Shown here: positions 9,544 through 18,366 of the stretch, in pieces
How positions within the stretch are numbered: the first letter of the stretch is position 1
How the letters are laid out: each line of letters starts with the position of its first letter
Assembly: GCF_016907995.1 (NCBI RefSeq)
Contig: NZ_JAFBDA010000008.1
Coordinates: forward strand, 104,324-168,323
DNA from: Clostridium sardiniense
GTDB lineage: Bacteria > Bacillota > Clostridia > Clostridiales > Clostridiaceae
Direction of reading: 5' to 3'
Length of the DNA stretch: 64,000 nt
The notes under the pieces: generated by a model
The model's input: only the letters and a program-made list of their open reading frames with translations
Told to the model about the DNA's origin: nothing
Database searches by the model: none
Made by a program: the position numbers and the translations under genes

Positions 9544-10937
9544 TGAATATGGAAGATAGAATGAAGAGAGTTCCAGTTAGAGAGCAAGATCCTAAAGAAA
9601 GAGCTAGAAACTTTAATGAAGTATGTTTAGGATATAATGAGGAAGAAGCAGTTAAAGAAGCTAAGAGATGCCTTCAATGTAAGAATCCAAGATGTGTTAC
9701 AGGATGTCCTGTATCTATAGATATACCAGGATTTGTTAAAGAGGTAGCTGAAGAAAATTTTGAAGAAGCAGTTAAAGTTATTTCAAAATATAGTGCTCTT
9801 CCAGCTGTTTGTGGAAGAGTATGTCCACAAGAAAGTCAATGTGAAGGTAAATGTGTACTTGGGGTAAAGGGAGATCCAGTTTCAATTGGTAAGCTTGAAA
9901 GATTTGTAGCTGACTGGGGTCGCGAACATAATGTAGATCTTTCAGAAAAAGAAGCGGATAAAAATATAAAGGTTGCAGTAATAGGAAGTGGACCTGCTGG
10001 ACTTACTTGTGCTGGAGATTTAGCTAAAAAAGGTTATGATGTAACTATATTTGAAGCTCTTCATGAAACAGGGGGAGTTTTAGTCTATGGTATACCAGAA
10101 TTTAGACTTCCAAAAGATACTGTAGTTAAGAGTGAAATTGAGAATATTAAGAAATTAGGAGTTAAAGTAGAAACTAATGTAATCATTGGTAGGACTATAA
10201 CTATTGATGAGTTATTAGAAAATGAAGACTTTAAAGCTGTATTTATAGGATCAGGTGCGGGACTTCCAAGATTCATGGGAATAAAGGGAGAAAATGCGAA
10301 TGGAGTATGCTCAGCAAATGAATTCTTAACAAGAGTTAATTTAATGAAAGCATTTAAAGATGATTATAAAACTCCAGTTAGAACTGGAAATAAAGTTGCT
10401 GTTGTAGGAGGCGGAAATGTTGCTATGGATGCTGCAAGAACAGCCCTTAGACTTGGAGCTGAAACTCATATAGTATATAGAAGAAGTGAAGCAGAGCTTC
10501 CAGCAAGAGTTGAAGAAGTTCATCACGCAAAAGAAGAAGGTATAATATTTGATATTTTAACTAATCCTACAGAAATTTTAACAGATGAAAATGGATGGGT
10601 TAAGGGAATGAAATGCGTTAAGATGAAACTTTTAGAAGCTGATGAGTCAGGAAGAAGAAGACCAGTTGAAATTGAAGGTTCAGAATTTATAATGGATGTA
10701 GATACAGTAATAATGTCTTTAGGTACTACGCCAAATCCACTTATTTCAGCTACAACAGAAAGCCTTGAAATAAATAAAAGAAAATGTATAGTAGCAGAAG
10801 AACATTCAGGCAAAACAACTAAGGAAGGCGTATATGCTGGTGGTGATGCAGTAACAGGAGCTGCAACAGTAATACTTGCCATGGGTGCAGGAAAAGATGC
10901 TGCAAAAGCAATTGATGAATATTTAAGTGAAAATTAG
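9543..10937 (+). CDS. nfnB: NfnB: NADPH-dependent glutamate synthase-like subunit
   Basis: The large subunit of NfnAB, 464 residues, homologous to the small subunit of glutamate synthase (often annotated gltA). The N-terminal iron-sulfur domain shows CLQCKNPRCVTGCP and CGRVCPQESQCEGKC, which hold two [4Fe-4S] clusters. The first Rossmann motif, VIGSGPAGLTCAG, binds the bifurcating FAD; the second, VVGGGNVAMDAARTA, with YRRSEAE downstream, binds NADPH. No large glutamate synthase gene lies nearby, which supports the Nfn role. Its start overlaps the nfnA stop by one base. Confidence 0.92.
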   Translation: MNMEDRMKRVPVREQDPKERARNFNEVCLGYNEEEAVKEAKRCLQCKNPRCVTGCPVSIDIPGFVKEVAEENFEEAVKVISKYSALPAVCGRVCPQESQCEGKCVLGVKGDPVSIGKLERFVADWGREHNVDLSEKEADKNIKVAVIGSGPAGLTCAGDLAKKGYDVTIFEALHETGGVLVYGIPEFRLPKDTVVKSEIENIKKLGVKVETNVIIGRTITIDELLENEDFKAVFIGSGAGLPRFMGIKGENANGVCSANEFLTRVNLMKAFKDDYKTPVRTGNKVAVVGGGNVAMDAARTALRLGAETHIVYRRSEAELPARVEEVHHAKEEGIIFDILTNPTEILTDENGWVKGMKCVKMKLLEADESGRRRPVEIEGSEFIMDVDTVIMSLGTTPNPLISATTESLEINKRKCIVAEEHSGKTTKEGVYAGGDAVTGAATVILAMGAGKDAAKAIDEYLSEN

Positions 10938-11015
10938 AGATAATAAGTATATACCACATTAACTTCATTTGTGTATAGCTTAAAATCCAGTTATACAAAG
11001 AATAACAAACCTTAG

Positions 11016-11067
11016 AAATCCTTCTATCTATAACATCACGGTCTGGTTATGGGTAGAGGGATTTTTC
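11016..11067 (+). terminator. Terminator after nfnAB
   Basis: A long imperfect stem with G-U pairs (from 11016, closing at 11064) followed by T-rich bases. Confidence 0.65.
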
Positions 11068-11212
11068 TTAGTTATTAACGGTAAATATGACTAAAATGTA
11101 AATAATGATAGCAATCTTAGAAAAAAATAAGAATTTATAGTAGAATAGTAAAGGGTTAATGTAAACCTTAGCACAAAATATAAACATACTTTATTATGAA
11201 AGGAAGAATTAC

Positions 11213-12103
11213 ATGAACAACAAGAAAAAAGGAATCACTCTTGTATTAATTGCAACATTATTCTGGGGAATGATGGGTGTAACTAGTAGAACTCTAGGAA
11301 ATGCAGGAATTGATTCAATGAGTATATCATTCTTTAGATGTTTAATTGCAGCAATTGGCTTTGGTATATTCTTATTTATTTTTAATAAAAAAGCCTTTAG
11401 GGTTGATTTAAAAGGAATTATAATTAGTGGTATATATGGTATCGTAACATTTGGATTATCATTTACAACATTTAATATTGCAGTAGAGAGAGTTCCAATT
11501 GCAGTTGCAACAGTTCTTATGTTTACTAATCCAATATGGGTAACAATTTTTAATGCTATATTCTTTAAAGAAAAGATAACTTCAAAAAAAGCAACTGTAA
11601 TTGCTCTTGCAATAATAGGATGTCTTTTAATTTCAAATATATTTGGAGTTGGATTTGAAAATCTTGATATAGTTGGATTATTAGTTGGACTTTCAACAGG
11701 AGTATTATTTGCTCTTCAACTTGTAATACCAAGATTTTTTGATGGAAAGTACTCAAAGGATAGTATGCTAATCTATGGATTTATATTTAGTACAATAGCT
11801 TTAGCATTCTTTACAAACTTTACTGGAGTAAATACTGCTATAACTACAAATTCATCACCTATGTTTGTAATACTTAACATATTATCAATTGGTATATTAA
11901 GTACATTTATAGCTAACATATCATATGTAAAAGCTACAGATTATATAGAAACAGGTGTTGCATCAGTATTAGTTGCATTAGAACCAGTTCTTGGAAGTTT
12001 ATTTGCTTATATAGTTTATGGAGAAACATTAACAGGACTTCAACTACTTGGAGGACTATTAATAGTTATTGCAGCTATATGGCTTGCAAGAACATCTGAT
12101 TAA
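11213..12103 (+). CDS. EamA/DMT-family transporter
   Basis: An inner-membrane protein of 296 residues with about ten hydrophobic segments arranged as two EamA repeats. The first repeat begins with the typical FWGMMGVTSR, and the second covers residues from about 150 and ends in a VALEPVLGSLFAYIVYGE signature. The family exports metabolites or amino acids, but the substrate cannot be inferred. It is a single-gene unit: AAAGGA lies upstream of the ATG and a strong terminator lies downstream. Confidence 0.9.
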   Translation: MNNKKKGITLVLIATLFWGMMGVTSRTLGNAGIDSMSISFFRCLIAAIGFGIFLFIFNKKAFRVDLKGIIISGIYGIVTFGLSFTTFNIAVERVPIAVATVLMFTNPIWVTIFNAIFFKEKITSKKATVIALAIIGCLLISNIFGVGFENLDIVGLLVGLSTGVLFALQLVIPRFFDGKYSKDSMLIYGFIFSTIALAFFTNFTGVNTAITTNSSPMFVILNILSIGILSTFIANISYVKATDYIETGVASVLVALEPVLGSLFAYIVYGETLTGLQLLGGLLIVIAAIWLARTSD

Positions 12104-12126
12104 TTTTATAAATAAATAGATATAAT

Positions 12127-12169
12127 AGCTATTAGAGAATAAGTTTACAATCCTCTAATAGCTTTTTTT
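12127..12169 (+). terminator. Terminator after the EamA transporter
   Basis: Stem AGCTATTAGAG (12127-12137) with CTCTAATAGCT (12153-12163), then seven T residues. Confidence 0.8.
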
Positions 12170-12212
12170 GTTGTTTAGTAGGATAATAAACTTAGAGATT
12201 GGGGGAGAAAAT

Positions 12213-14090
12213 ATGAAAAACAGCAGAGAAAAGCAAAAGATAGTAATGCTATCTCTTATTAAAAATACATATAAAAACTTTAAGTTTAATTTCTTCGCAT
12301 GTACATATTTTGAAATGTGCTATAGAATTTTAACTGCATTTATATTTGGGCCAATAATATTTCTAATATTCAAATACTTTATAAAGACAGATGGAATGGC
12401 TAATCTTACAAATAAAGATTTTATAACATTTGGACTTAGTCCTGAAGGAATTATATGTATAGCCATATTGTTAATATTAGCTTTTTGTATGATATTTATA
12501 GAGATTGGTGCCTTAACATATATAGGAGCAGAATCACATAGAGGAAAAAAGATTAAGATTATAGATGGGATCTTTAATGTATTCGGAGTATTAAAAGATA
12601 CATTTAATATTGGATTAATACCACTTATTCTGATCACAGGGGTAATTGGGCCATTAACTGGAGTTGGACTTTGTAGTTCTTTAATTAGAGACTATTCTAT
12701 ACCACCTTTTATAACAATAGAACTTTCAAAGACACTTTTAGGAAAGGTTTTACTTGGATTAATAGCGGTTGTGGTAGTAGTATTATTACTTAGATGGATA
12801 TTAGCTATTCCAATAGTTGTAATAGAAAAGGTAAAAGGAAAAGAAGCTGTAAGTAAAAGTAATAGAATATACAAGAAAAATAAATGGACTCTTTTAAAAG
12901 GAGTAATTTTATGGGAAGTTGTTTTTGTTATACTCATTTCAATTGCAATAAGTATATTTTTAGGAGCTGGAATCGGAATTGGTGGATATATATTTTCACC
13001 AAACTCTATTGAAAGTAAGATATTGTTAGGGATTTTATTAGTATTATTTTACATAGGTTTCATAGTAGTATCACTTTTAATAACTCCATTATTTGTTTCA
13101 TTCTTAGTAGAACTTTATTATGCACTTAGAGATGATATAGTGGAGGATGAGAGAGAGTTTAAATCCTATGAGGATTATAAAAATAATATTTTATATAAAA
13201 TATCAAGAAAAGGATCAAAAATATTTGTAGCAATACTTATACTATGCTTTATAGGATATAGTGGGTTTATAGGATATAGGACAGTGTTTAATAAAGTAAT
13301 AAATGATAAAGTTCAAATAACAGCTCATAGAGGGGCAAGTGAAGTTGCTCCAGAAAACACATTATCAGCAATAAAGGAAGCAGAAAAACAAGGAGCTAAT
13401 TATGCTGAAATAGATGTTCAGACCACAAAGGATAATCAAACCATACTTCTTCATGATGGCACTTTTAAAAGAACAGCTGGAGTTAATAAAACACCTAGAC
13501 AATTAACTCTAAAAGAAATTGAGCAGCTTGATAATGGATCATTCTTTTCAAGTAAATACAAGGGAGAACCTATTCCAACATTAGATAAAGTACTAAAAGA
13601 ATCTAAGGGAAAGATTAAGTTGAATATTGAGCTTAAGCCAAAGGGTAACGATGACCCGTTGGTTCAAAATGTAAATAAATTAATTGTAGAAAATGGTATG
13701 GAACATGATGTTGTAATATCATCATCTAACTTTAAAGCATTGCAGGAAATGAAAAAACTTAATCCTAATATAGAGGTTGGATATATTGTACTTGCAGCAG
13801 TAGGAGATTTTGAAAAGTTAAATGTAGATTTCTTTAGTTTAGAATATTCTCTTGTAGATGCAAAGACCGTTTATGGACTTCATGCACTTGGAAAAGGAGT
13901 GCATGTATTTACTATAAATGATAGAGAAGAAGCAGAAAAGATGATCTATTTAGGAGTAGATAACATAATAACAGATAATGTGCCTATGGTTCTTGATGTT
14001 AAGAGAGAAATGGAAAGTGGGGAGCATTATGATTATGTAACATTCTATTATGAATCTATATTAGGAATAATAAATTATGCGAAAATTTAA
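12213..14090 (+). CDS. Glycerophosphodiester phosphodiesterase with N-terminal membrane domain
   Basis: A two-part protein of 625 residues. Residues 1 to about 365 form a hydrophobic domain with several membrane helices, of the kind found N-terminal to GDPD in Firmicutes. Residues from about 368 onward form a GDPD TIM barrel with the catalytic signature: AHRGASEVAPENT, then EIDVQ and LLHDGT. The enzyme cleaves glycerophosphodiesters to glycerol-3-phosphate and an alcohol, probably outside the membrane, and may act on lipid head groups or lipoteichoic acid. An in-frame TTG at 12168 lies inside the preceding terminator; the GGGGGAG-preceded ATG at 12213 is chosen. Confidence 0.9.
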   Translation: MKNSREKQKIVMLSLIKNTYKNFKFNFFACTYFEMCYRILTAFIFGPIIFLIFKYFIKTDGMANLTNKDFITFGLSPEGIICIAILLILAFCMIFIEIGALTYIGAESHRGKKIKIIDGIFNVFGVLKDTFNIGLIPLILITGVIGPLTGVGLCSSLIRDYSIPPFITIELSKTLLGKVLLGLIAVVVVVLLLRWILAIPIVVIEKVKGKEAVSKSNRIYKKNKWTLLKGVILWEVVFVILISIAISIFLGAGIGIGGYIFSPNSIESKILLGILLVLFYIGFIVVSLLITPLFVSFLVELYYALRDDIVEDEREFKSYEDYKNNILYKISRKGSKIFVAILILCFIGYSGFIGYRTVFNKVINDKVQITAHRGASEVAPENTLSAIKEAEKQGANYAEIDVQTTKDNQTILLHDGTFKRTAGVNKTPRQLTLKEIEQLDNGSFFSSKYKGEPIPTLDKVLKESKGKIKLNIELKPKGNDDPLVQNVNKLIVENGMEHDVVISSSNFKALQEMKKLNPNIEVGYIVLAAVGDFEKLNVDFFSLEYSLVDAKTVYGLHALGKGVHVFTINDREEAEKMIYLGVDNIITDNVPMVLDVKREMESGEHYDYVTFYYESILGIINYAKI

Positions 14091-14098
14091 AAAAATAG

Positions 14099-14126
14099 TT
14101 GCAAAAAACTATAAATCTGATAATAT
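14099..14126 (+). promoter_or_regulatory. Sigma-A-type promoter of the T-box leader
   Basis: TTGCAA (14099-14104), a 16-bp spacer and TAATAT (14121-14126). The predicted start near 14133 matches the 5' end of the T-box. Confidence 0.6.
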
Positions 14127-14132
14127 ATAGTA

Positions 14133-14440
14133 TAAGAAAATTAAATAAAGATAATCTATTGATAAGGAAGAGTAGGTAAGTTAAGCTTCGTTAAAGAGAG
14201 CTAGGGATGGTGAGATCTTAGCAAGAAGAGATTTAGTGAATGGACCTTGGAGGAATAAAACGAAATCTAATTTTTAGAGAGTAGCATTTATGGTGGGCTG
14301 CACCTTATAGCGGATAGAGTATGTTAGTACTTGAATTTGAGGTGGTGTTTAATTTATTACATAAATTTTAAACACAATTTAGGTGGCAACGCGGAAAGTT
14401 TATAATCCGTCCTATGTTTTTAGCATAGGACGGTTTTTTA
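14133..14440 (+). promoter_or_regulatory. T-box riboswitch sensing uncharged tRNA-Trp
   Basis: A full T-box leader precedes the tryptophan transporter gene. Stem I shows the AGTA of the specifier loop (near 14171), the distal-loop sequence GGGATGGTGAGA, and the 3' specifier strand GTGAATGGAC. There GAA is followed by UGG (14241-14243), the Trp codon. The T-box bulge is in AGGTGGCAACGCGG (14381-14394). Its UGGC (14384-14387) can pair with GCCA of a tRNA with G73, as expected for tRNA-Trp. A terminator helix follows at 14407-14433. Uncharged tRNA-Trp should stabilise the antiterminator and allow transcription of the transporter. Confidence 0.92.
14407..14439 (+). terminator. T-box regulated terminator
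   Basis: 10-bp stem CCGTCCTATG/CATAGGACGG with a 7-nt loop and six T residues. Its 5' arm competes with the T-box antiterminator. Confidence 0.9.
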
Positions 14441-14581
14441 TTTGTCTAAAATTAATACTTAAGAATTTAAAAGATTCTAAGATAGAGATATGTAAAGGTG
14501 GTGATCAAAGTGTTATGAAATGATGAAATTCTAGGAGAGTGGCAAATAAATAATTATTTTAAATTAGAAGGAGAGAAAATT

Positions 14582-15130
14582 ATGAATAGAAATGGAAATA
14601 CTAAAAAAATGATAATTAATGCATTATTACTTGGAATAGGAGCTATACTTCATCAAATTACACCAGCACTTGGATTGCCAATGCAACCTGACTTTGCACT
14701 TGTTATGCTATTTATAATAATGATTATAAATAATGCAGATTATAAGACTTCATTAATTGCAGGAATTATAACAGGAGTATTTACAGCTATGACTACTAAA
14801 TTCCCTGGAGGACAAGTTCCTAATATGATAGATAAAATAGTTACTGTAAATCTTATATTTATTATGATGTTTGCTATGAATAAGATTAAGATGCTAAAAG
14901 ATATGTCAGAAAGTAAGAGAAGATTGACTCAAAGTGCAATTATATTCCCAATTGGTACTTTAATAAGTGGTGTGACCTTCTTAGGTTCAGCTAGTATATT
15001 AGTTGGATTACCAGCAGGATTTGAAGCTTTATTTATGGCAGTAGTAATTCCAGCAGTAGCTATAAATTTAATTGCAGGATGTATGTTATTTAAGATAGTT
15101 AGTACTTCAATGAAGAGAGCTTTGGCATAG
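14582..15130 (+). CDS. trpP: Tryptophan transporter, TrpP family
   Basis: An integral membrane protein of 182 residues with about five hydrophobic helices, matching the length and features of TrpP-like tryptophan transporters (LLLGIGAILHQITP at the start, then TTKFPGGQVPNMIDK in the middle). It sits directly behind a T-box with a UGG specifier, so uptake rises when tryptophanyl-tRNA is short. GGAGAG precedes the ATG. No terminator separates it from the two small membrane-protein genes that follow, so all three may form one tryptophan-responsive operon. Confidence 0.9.
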   Translation: MNRNGNTKKMIINALLLGIGAILHQITPALGLPMQPDFALVMLFIIMIINNADYKTSLIAGIITGVFTAMTTKFPGGQVPNMIDKIVTVNLIFIMMFAMNKIKMLKDMSESKRRLTQSAIIFPIGTLISGVTFLGSASILVGLPAGFEALFMAVVIPAVAINLIAGCMLFKIVSTSMKRALA

Positions 15131-15185
15131 AGTGAATATATTAATTATATAATATATATGTAACGATAACTTAAGGAGAATATAG

Positions 15186-15395
15186 ATGGGAGAGTCAATA
15201 GTCAATAGTGTATCTAACCTTAAGAATAGTTTTGGAATCTTAATAGCTATAGGAGCTATAATTGGAATGTTAAGTGGATTTATATTTCAAGATATTGAAG
15301 TGGATGCAGGACTTTGTATTGGTGCTTCAATAGGAGTGCTTCTAGAGAGTGTGTTAGGAGGAAGAAACAATAAAAAACAGGAAAAAATTAAATGA
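15186..15395 (+). CDS. Small two-helix membrane protein, paralogue 1
   Basis: A 69-residue protein with two glycine-rich hydrophobic segments (about 16-33 and 41-58) and a Lys/Asn-rich tail (NNKKQEKIK). I do not recognise the family. AAGGAG precedes the ATG. It shares a pattern with the next gene: an S-x-x-x-L-K-x-S-F-G lead-in, then a Gly-rich helix, a short linker and a second GxxxG-like helix. The next start codon overlaps its stop (ATGA), so the two are translationally coupled. It is probably co-transcribed with trpP under T-box control. Confidence 0.75.
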   Translation: MGESIVNSVSNLKNSFGILIAIGAIIGMLSGFIFQDIEVDAGLCIGASIGVLLESVLGGRNNKKQEKIK

Positions 15396-15586
15396 ATGTA
15401 TCTGAAAATAAATTTTTATTAAGTCTTAAGAAAAGTTTTGGAAGCTTAATAATAGTTGGAATGATGGCAGGCTTACTTATAGGAATCCTACTTAATCAAA
15501 TTGGAGTTTGGATTACTATAGGGGTAGGTGTTGGAGCTGGACTTGATAATTTAATTAAAAATTCAGAGAAAAGTACAAAAGAATAA
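15392..15586 (+). CDS. Small two-helix membrane protein, paralogue 2
   Basis: A 64-residue protein whose start overlaps the stop of its paralogue by four bases. It has the same layout: SLKKSFGSLIIVGMMAGLL forms the first helix and a glycine-rich IGVGVGAGL segment the second. The helices are of the kind that pack closely (GxxxG), so a hetero-oligomer is plausible, but function is unknown. A strong terminator follows, marking the operon end. Confidence 0.75.
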   Translation: MNVSENKFLLSLKKSFGSLIIVGMMAGLLIGILLNQIGVWITIGVGVGAGLDNLIKNSEKSTKE

Positions 15587-15592
15587 TTATAT

Positions 15593-15636
15593 AAAAAGCT
15601 ACTAGAATTTAATATATTCTAGTAGCTTTTTAGTTA
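15593..15636 (+). terminator. Terminator of the trpP operon
   Basis: Stem AAAAAGCTACTAGAA (15593-15607) with TTCTAGTAGCTTTTT (15617-15631). Confidence 0.85.
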
Positions 15637-15852
15637 ATTAAGATAAAAGTTATTTAGGAAATATATAAATTTAATATTGTGTAGTTTTATTACAAATTTA
15701 AATATATTGCTACATATATACCTATAATATCCAATATATCGTTGAATCATAGATAAATTTATCTTATAATGATAAATGTTAACAAATAAAGAATAAATAA
15801 TTAATTAATAATGAATATATATATTGGGATTAAAGGGGAGAAATTACAAGGT

Positions 15853-17817
15853 ATGAATAGAAGGAAATTAAATACAATAGTTAAAACTACATTACTTATG
15901 GCAGCTATATCTATAGCTCCATTGTTTGCTGGTGGAACAGCTGCAAATGCAAGTGCAGCTACTGAACAAGAATTTTTATCAGCAATAAGTAAGTATAATC
16001 AAAAAGAGGTTATTGTTGAAAATGGTATATCTTTAAGAAAAGGAGAATCATTAGATTTATCTAAATATCCGGATTGGGAGATGTCTAATAGTAATACAGT
16101 AACTATAAATGATAAAGGAGTTGTAACTCCTAAAAATTCAGGGACTGTTTATTTAACTAAGAAAATAGGGGATAAGGTTCATGTATTTGAAATATATGTA
16201 CCTAAAAATAGTTCAAGTACTTATTCAGCACCAAAATCAAATACGGTAGATAGAGATCATTATAAAGTATTTATAGATGCAGGTCATGGTGGACATGATA
16301 ACGGAGCTTATGGAAATGGGGTATATGAAGATGAATTAAATCTTCAAATTGCACTAAGAATTCAAAAAAAATTAGAAGCTAAGGGTATAGAAGTAAGAAT
16401 GAGTAGAACATCTGATGTATATCTTTCATTAGAAGAAAGATCAGAACTTGCAAATGAATATGCTCCAGATGTATTTGTATCTAACCATATAAACTCATTT
16501 GACCAAGAAAGTGCAAATGGAATAGAAACATATCACCATAGAGATAAAACTCAGTACAAGCCTTTAAGTGATAATATACAAAATAATGCAATTAAATCAA
16601 CAGGCGCAGTAAATAGAGGAGTTAAGTCTGCAAATTTCGCTGTACTTAGAGAAACTAATATGCCTTCATCATTATTTGAAGCTGGATTTATATCAAATAA
16701 AGCAGAATCAAGTAAATTAAAAACTGATGAATATCAAGAAAAGTTAGCTACATCAATTGCAGATGGAATTGAAAAGTATTTAAAAGATAATATTAAATTA
16801 AATGGTAATACAGATAAGCCAGAAGAAAAACCGGATACTAAGCCAGAAGTTAAACCAGAAGAAAAGCCAGATACTAAACCTGAAGTAAAACCAGAAACTA
16901 CAAAGACAGGAAAAGTAACAGCAAGTGCATTAAATGTAAGAAGTGGAGCTTCAACAAAACATTCAGTAATAGGAAGTTTATCAAAGGGTTCAACTGTTGA
17001 AATAGTATCAACATCAAATGGATGGCACAAAATAAAATATAAAAATGGTTTTGGGTATGTATCAGCAGAATATGTTACTATAAATTCAACGCCAAGTAAG
17101 CCAGAAGTTAAACCGGAAGAAAAGCCAGATACTAAACCTGAAGTAAAACCAGAAACTACAAAGATAGGAAAAGTAACAGCAAGTGCATTAAATGTAAGAA
17201 ATGGAGCTTCAACAAAAAATAAAGTAATAGGAAGCTTATCAAAGGGAGCAACTGTTGAGATAGTATCAACATCAAATGGATGGCACAAAATAAAATATAA
17301 GAATAGTTACGGATATGTATCAGCAGATTACGTTACTGTAAATTCCAATAATTCATCAAACACAAATAAACCATCAACAAATACTCCAAGTACAAGCACT
17401 AAAACTGGAAAAGTAACAGCAAGTGCACTAAATGTAAGAAATGGAGCTTCAACAAAAAATAAAGTAATAGGAAGCTTATCAAAGGGAGCAACTGTTGAGA
17501 TAGTGTCAACATCAAATGGGTGGCACAAAATAAAGTATAAGAATGGTTATGGATATATATCAGCTGATTATGTAAGTGTAAATAATTCATCAAGCACAAA
17601 TAAACCATCAACAAACACTCCGAGTACAAGCACTAAAACTGGAAAAGTTAAAGCAAGTGCATTAAATGTAAGAAATGGAGCTTCAACAAAGAATAAAATA
17701 ATAGGAAGTTTATCAAGAGGAGCTAAAGTTGAAATAGTATCAACATCAAAGGGATGGCACAAAATAAAGTATAAGAACGGATATGGATACGTATCAGCAG
17801 ATTATATAACTTTATAG
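15853..17817 (+). CDS. Secreted N-acetylmuramoyl-L-alanine amidase with four SH3b repeats
   Basis: A cell-wall hydrolase of about 654 residues that cuts the amide bond between MurNAc and L-Ala. It begins with a signal peptide (basic MNRRK, hydrophobic core, cleavage near ANASA). A short Ig-like region (about 50-130) follows. The Amidase_3 zinc domain (about 135-320) carries DAGHGG, YEDELN, SNHINS and FEAGF, supplying the His/Glu ligands and catalytic Glu. Two linkers of repeated PEEKPDTKPEVK units and Ser/Thr/Asn linkers separate four near-identical SH3b wall-binding domains. An in-frame ATG at 15811 would put 14 polar residues before the signal peptide, so 15853 is preferred. A germination, separation or autolysis role is possible. 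Confidence 0.92.
   Translation: MNRRKLNTIVKTTLLMAAISIAPLFAGGTAANASAATEQEFLSAISKYNQKEVIVENGISLRKGESLDLSKYPDWEMSNSNTVTINDKGVVTPKNSGTVYLTKKIGDKVHVFEIYVPKNSSSTYSAPKSNTVDRDHYKVFIDAGHGGHDNGAYGNGVYEDELNLQIALRIQKKLEAKGIEVRMSRTSDVYLSLEERSELANEYAPDVFVSNHINSFDQESANGIETYHHRDKTQYKPLSDNIQNNAIKSTGAVNRGVKSANFAVLRETNMPSSLFEAGFISNKAESSKLKTDEYQEKLATSIADGIEKYLKDNIKLNGNTDKPEEKPDTKPEVKPEEKPDTKPEVKPETTKTGKVTASALNVRSGASTKHSVIGSLSKGSTVEIVSTSNGWHKIKYKNGFGYVSAEYVTINSTPSKPEVKPEEKPDTKPEVKPETTKIGKVTASALNVRNGASTKNKVIGSLSKGATVEIVSTSNGWHKIKYKNSYGYVSADYVTVNSNNSSNTNKPSTNTPSTSTKTGKVTASALNVRNGASTKNKVIGSLSKGATVEIVSTSNGWHKIKYKNGYGYISADYVSVNNSSSTNKPSTNTPSTSTKTGKVKASALNVRNGASTKNKIIGSLSRGAKVEIVSTSKGWHKIKYKNGYGYVSADYITL
16912..17814 (+). 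repeat. Four near-identical SH3b-coding repeats
   Basis: The units begin about 16912, 17164, 17404 and 17638. Each starts with a GGAAAAGTAACAGCAAGTGC-like stretch and ends before a Pro- or Ser-rich linker. They are nearly identical at the DNA level, including silent positions, which points to recent duplication or gene conversion. Confidence 0.85.
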
Positions 17818-17866
17818 GATAAGATAATATTATTAAATGTAAGCATAATTCAATAATTAGATATGT

Positions 17867-17899
17867 AATAAGATAGGCTGTATGCCTATCTTATTTTTT
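17867..17899. terminator. Bidirectional terminator between the amidase and a small reverse gene
   Basis: Stem AATAAGATAGG (17867-17877) with CCTATCTTATT (17885-17895), then T residues on the + strand and A residues before it, so it can serve both converging genes. Confidence 0.8.
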
Positions 17900-18130
17900 G
17901 TCATAATCATGTGAAGGATCAACTGCACCTGCTAATGTAGTTTGTTTATTTGTTTGTACTCTTGGATTAATATAAGATAATATTTCCTCATTTGAAAATC
18001 TATCATTAATTTTAATATTATCTAAATCTTTATTAAGAGAAGTTATCATATCTGCGTCACTAGACTCAGTTACATTGGTTTTTAGTATATGAGCTAACAC
18101 ACCTATAGGATTTCCATTTTCATCTTTCAT
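17891..18130 (-). CDS. Small conserved-looking hypothetical protein (79 aa)
   Basis: A soluble, charged 79-residue protein on the reverse strand with no Cys, no membrane helix and no signal peptide. The ribosome binding site is excellent (AAGGAGG, 9 bases before the ATG), and its stop lies inside the shared terminator, so it is very likely a real gene. It begins MKDENGNPIGVLAHILK and ends with a flexible DPSHDYDKK tail. I do not recognise the family. It is transcribed away from the carbon monoxide dehydrogenase gene. Confidence 0.7.
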   Translation of the reverse strand: MKDENGNPIGVLAHILKTNVTESSDADMITSLNKDLDNIKINDRFSNEEILSYINPRVQTNKQTTLAGAVDPSHDYDKK

Positions 18131-18170
18131 CTCAATTACCTCCTTACCTTCAAATGTATTATTTGCATTA

Positions 18171-18187
18171 ATGAATGTTTAATTCAT
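18171..18187. promoter_or_regulatory. Palindrome between the divergent hypothetical gene and cooS
   Basis: ATGAAT (18171-18176), 5 bases, ATTCAT (18182-18187). A perfect inverted repeat in a divergent promoter region could be an operator, but no known regulator consensus is recognised. Confidence 0.3.
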
Positions 18188-18366
18188 GGGAAATTAAGTG
18201 AAAAATTTATTATTATGTTAAGAATAGGTACTTATAGAGATATTAAAAAGACTCTTTTATATAGTAAAAAGAAATATAAATAATATTAAAAAATAGGCAA
18301 ATAATATTAAATGATATTAATTTATAGAAGTAATATTTAAGTATAGAAGGGAGATTAATATAAAAT

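Noticed and set aside
16800..17200. CRISPR-like direct repeats
   Set aside because: The repeats are in-frame Pro-rich linker and SH3b codons of the amidase, without spacers.
16734..17288. Long reverse ORF opposite the amidase
   Set aside because: It arises from the repeated SH3b and Pro-rich codons read backwards and has no ribosome binding site.
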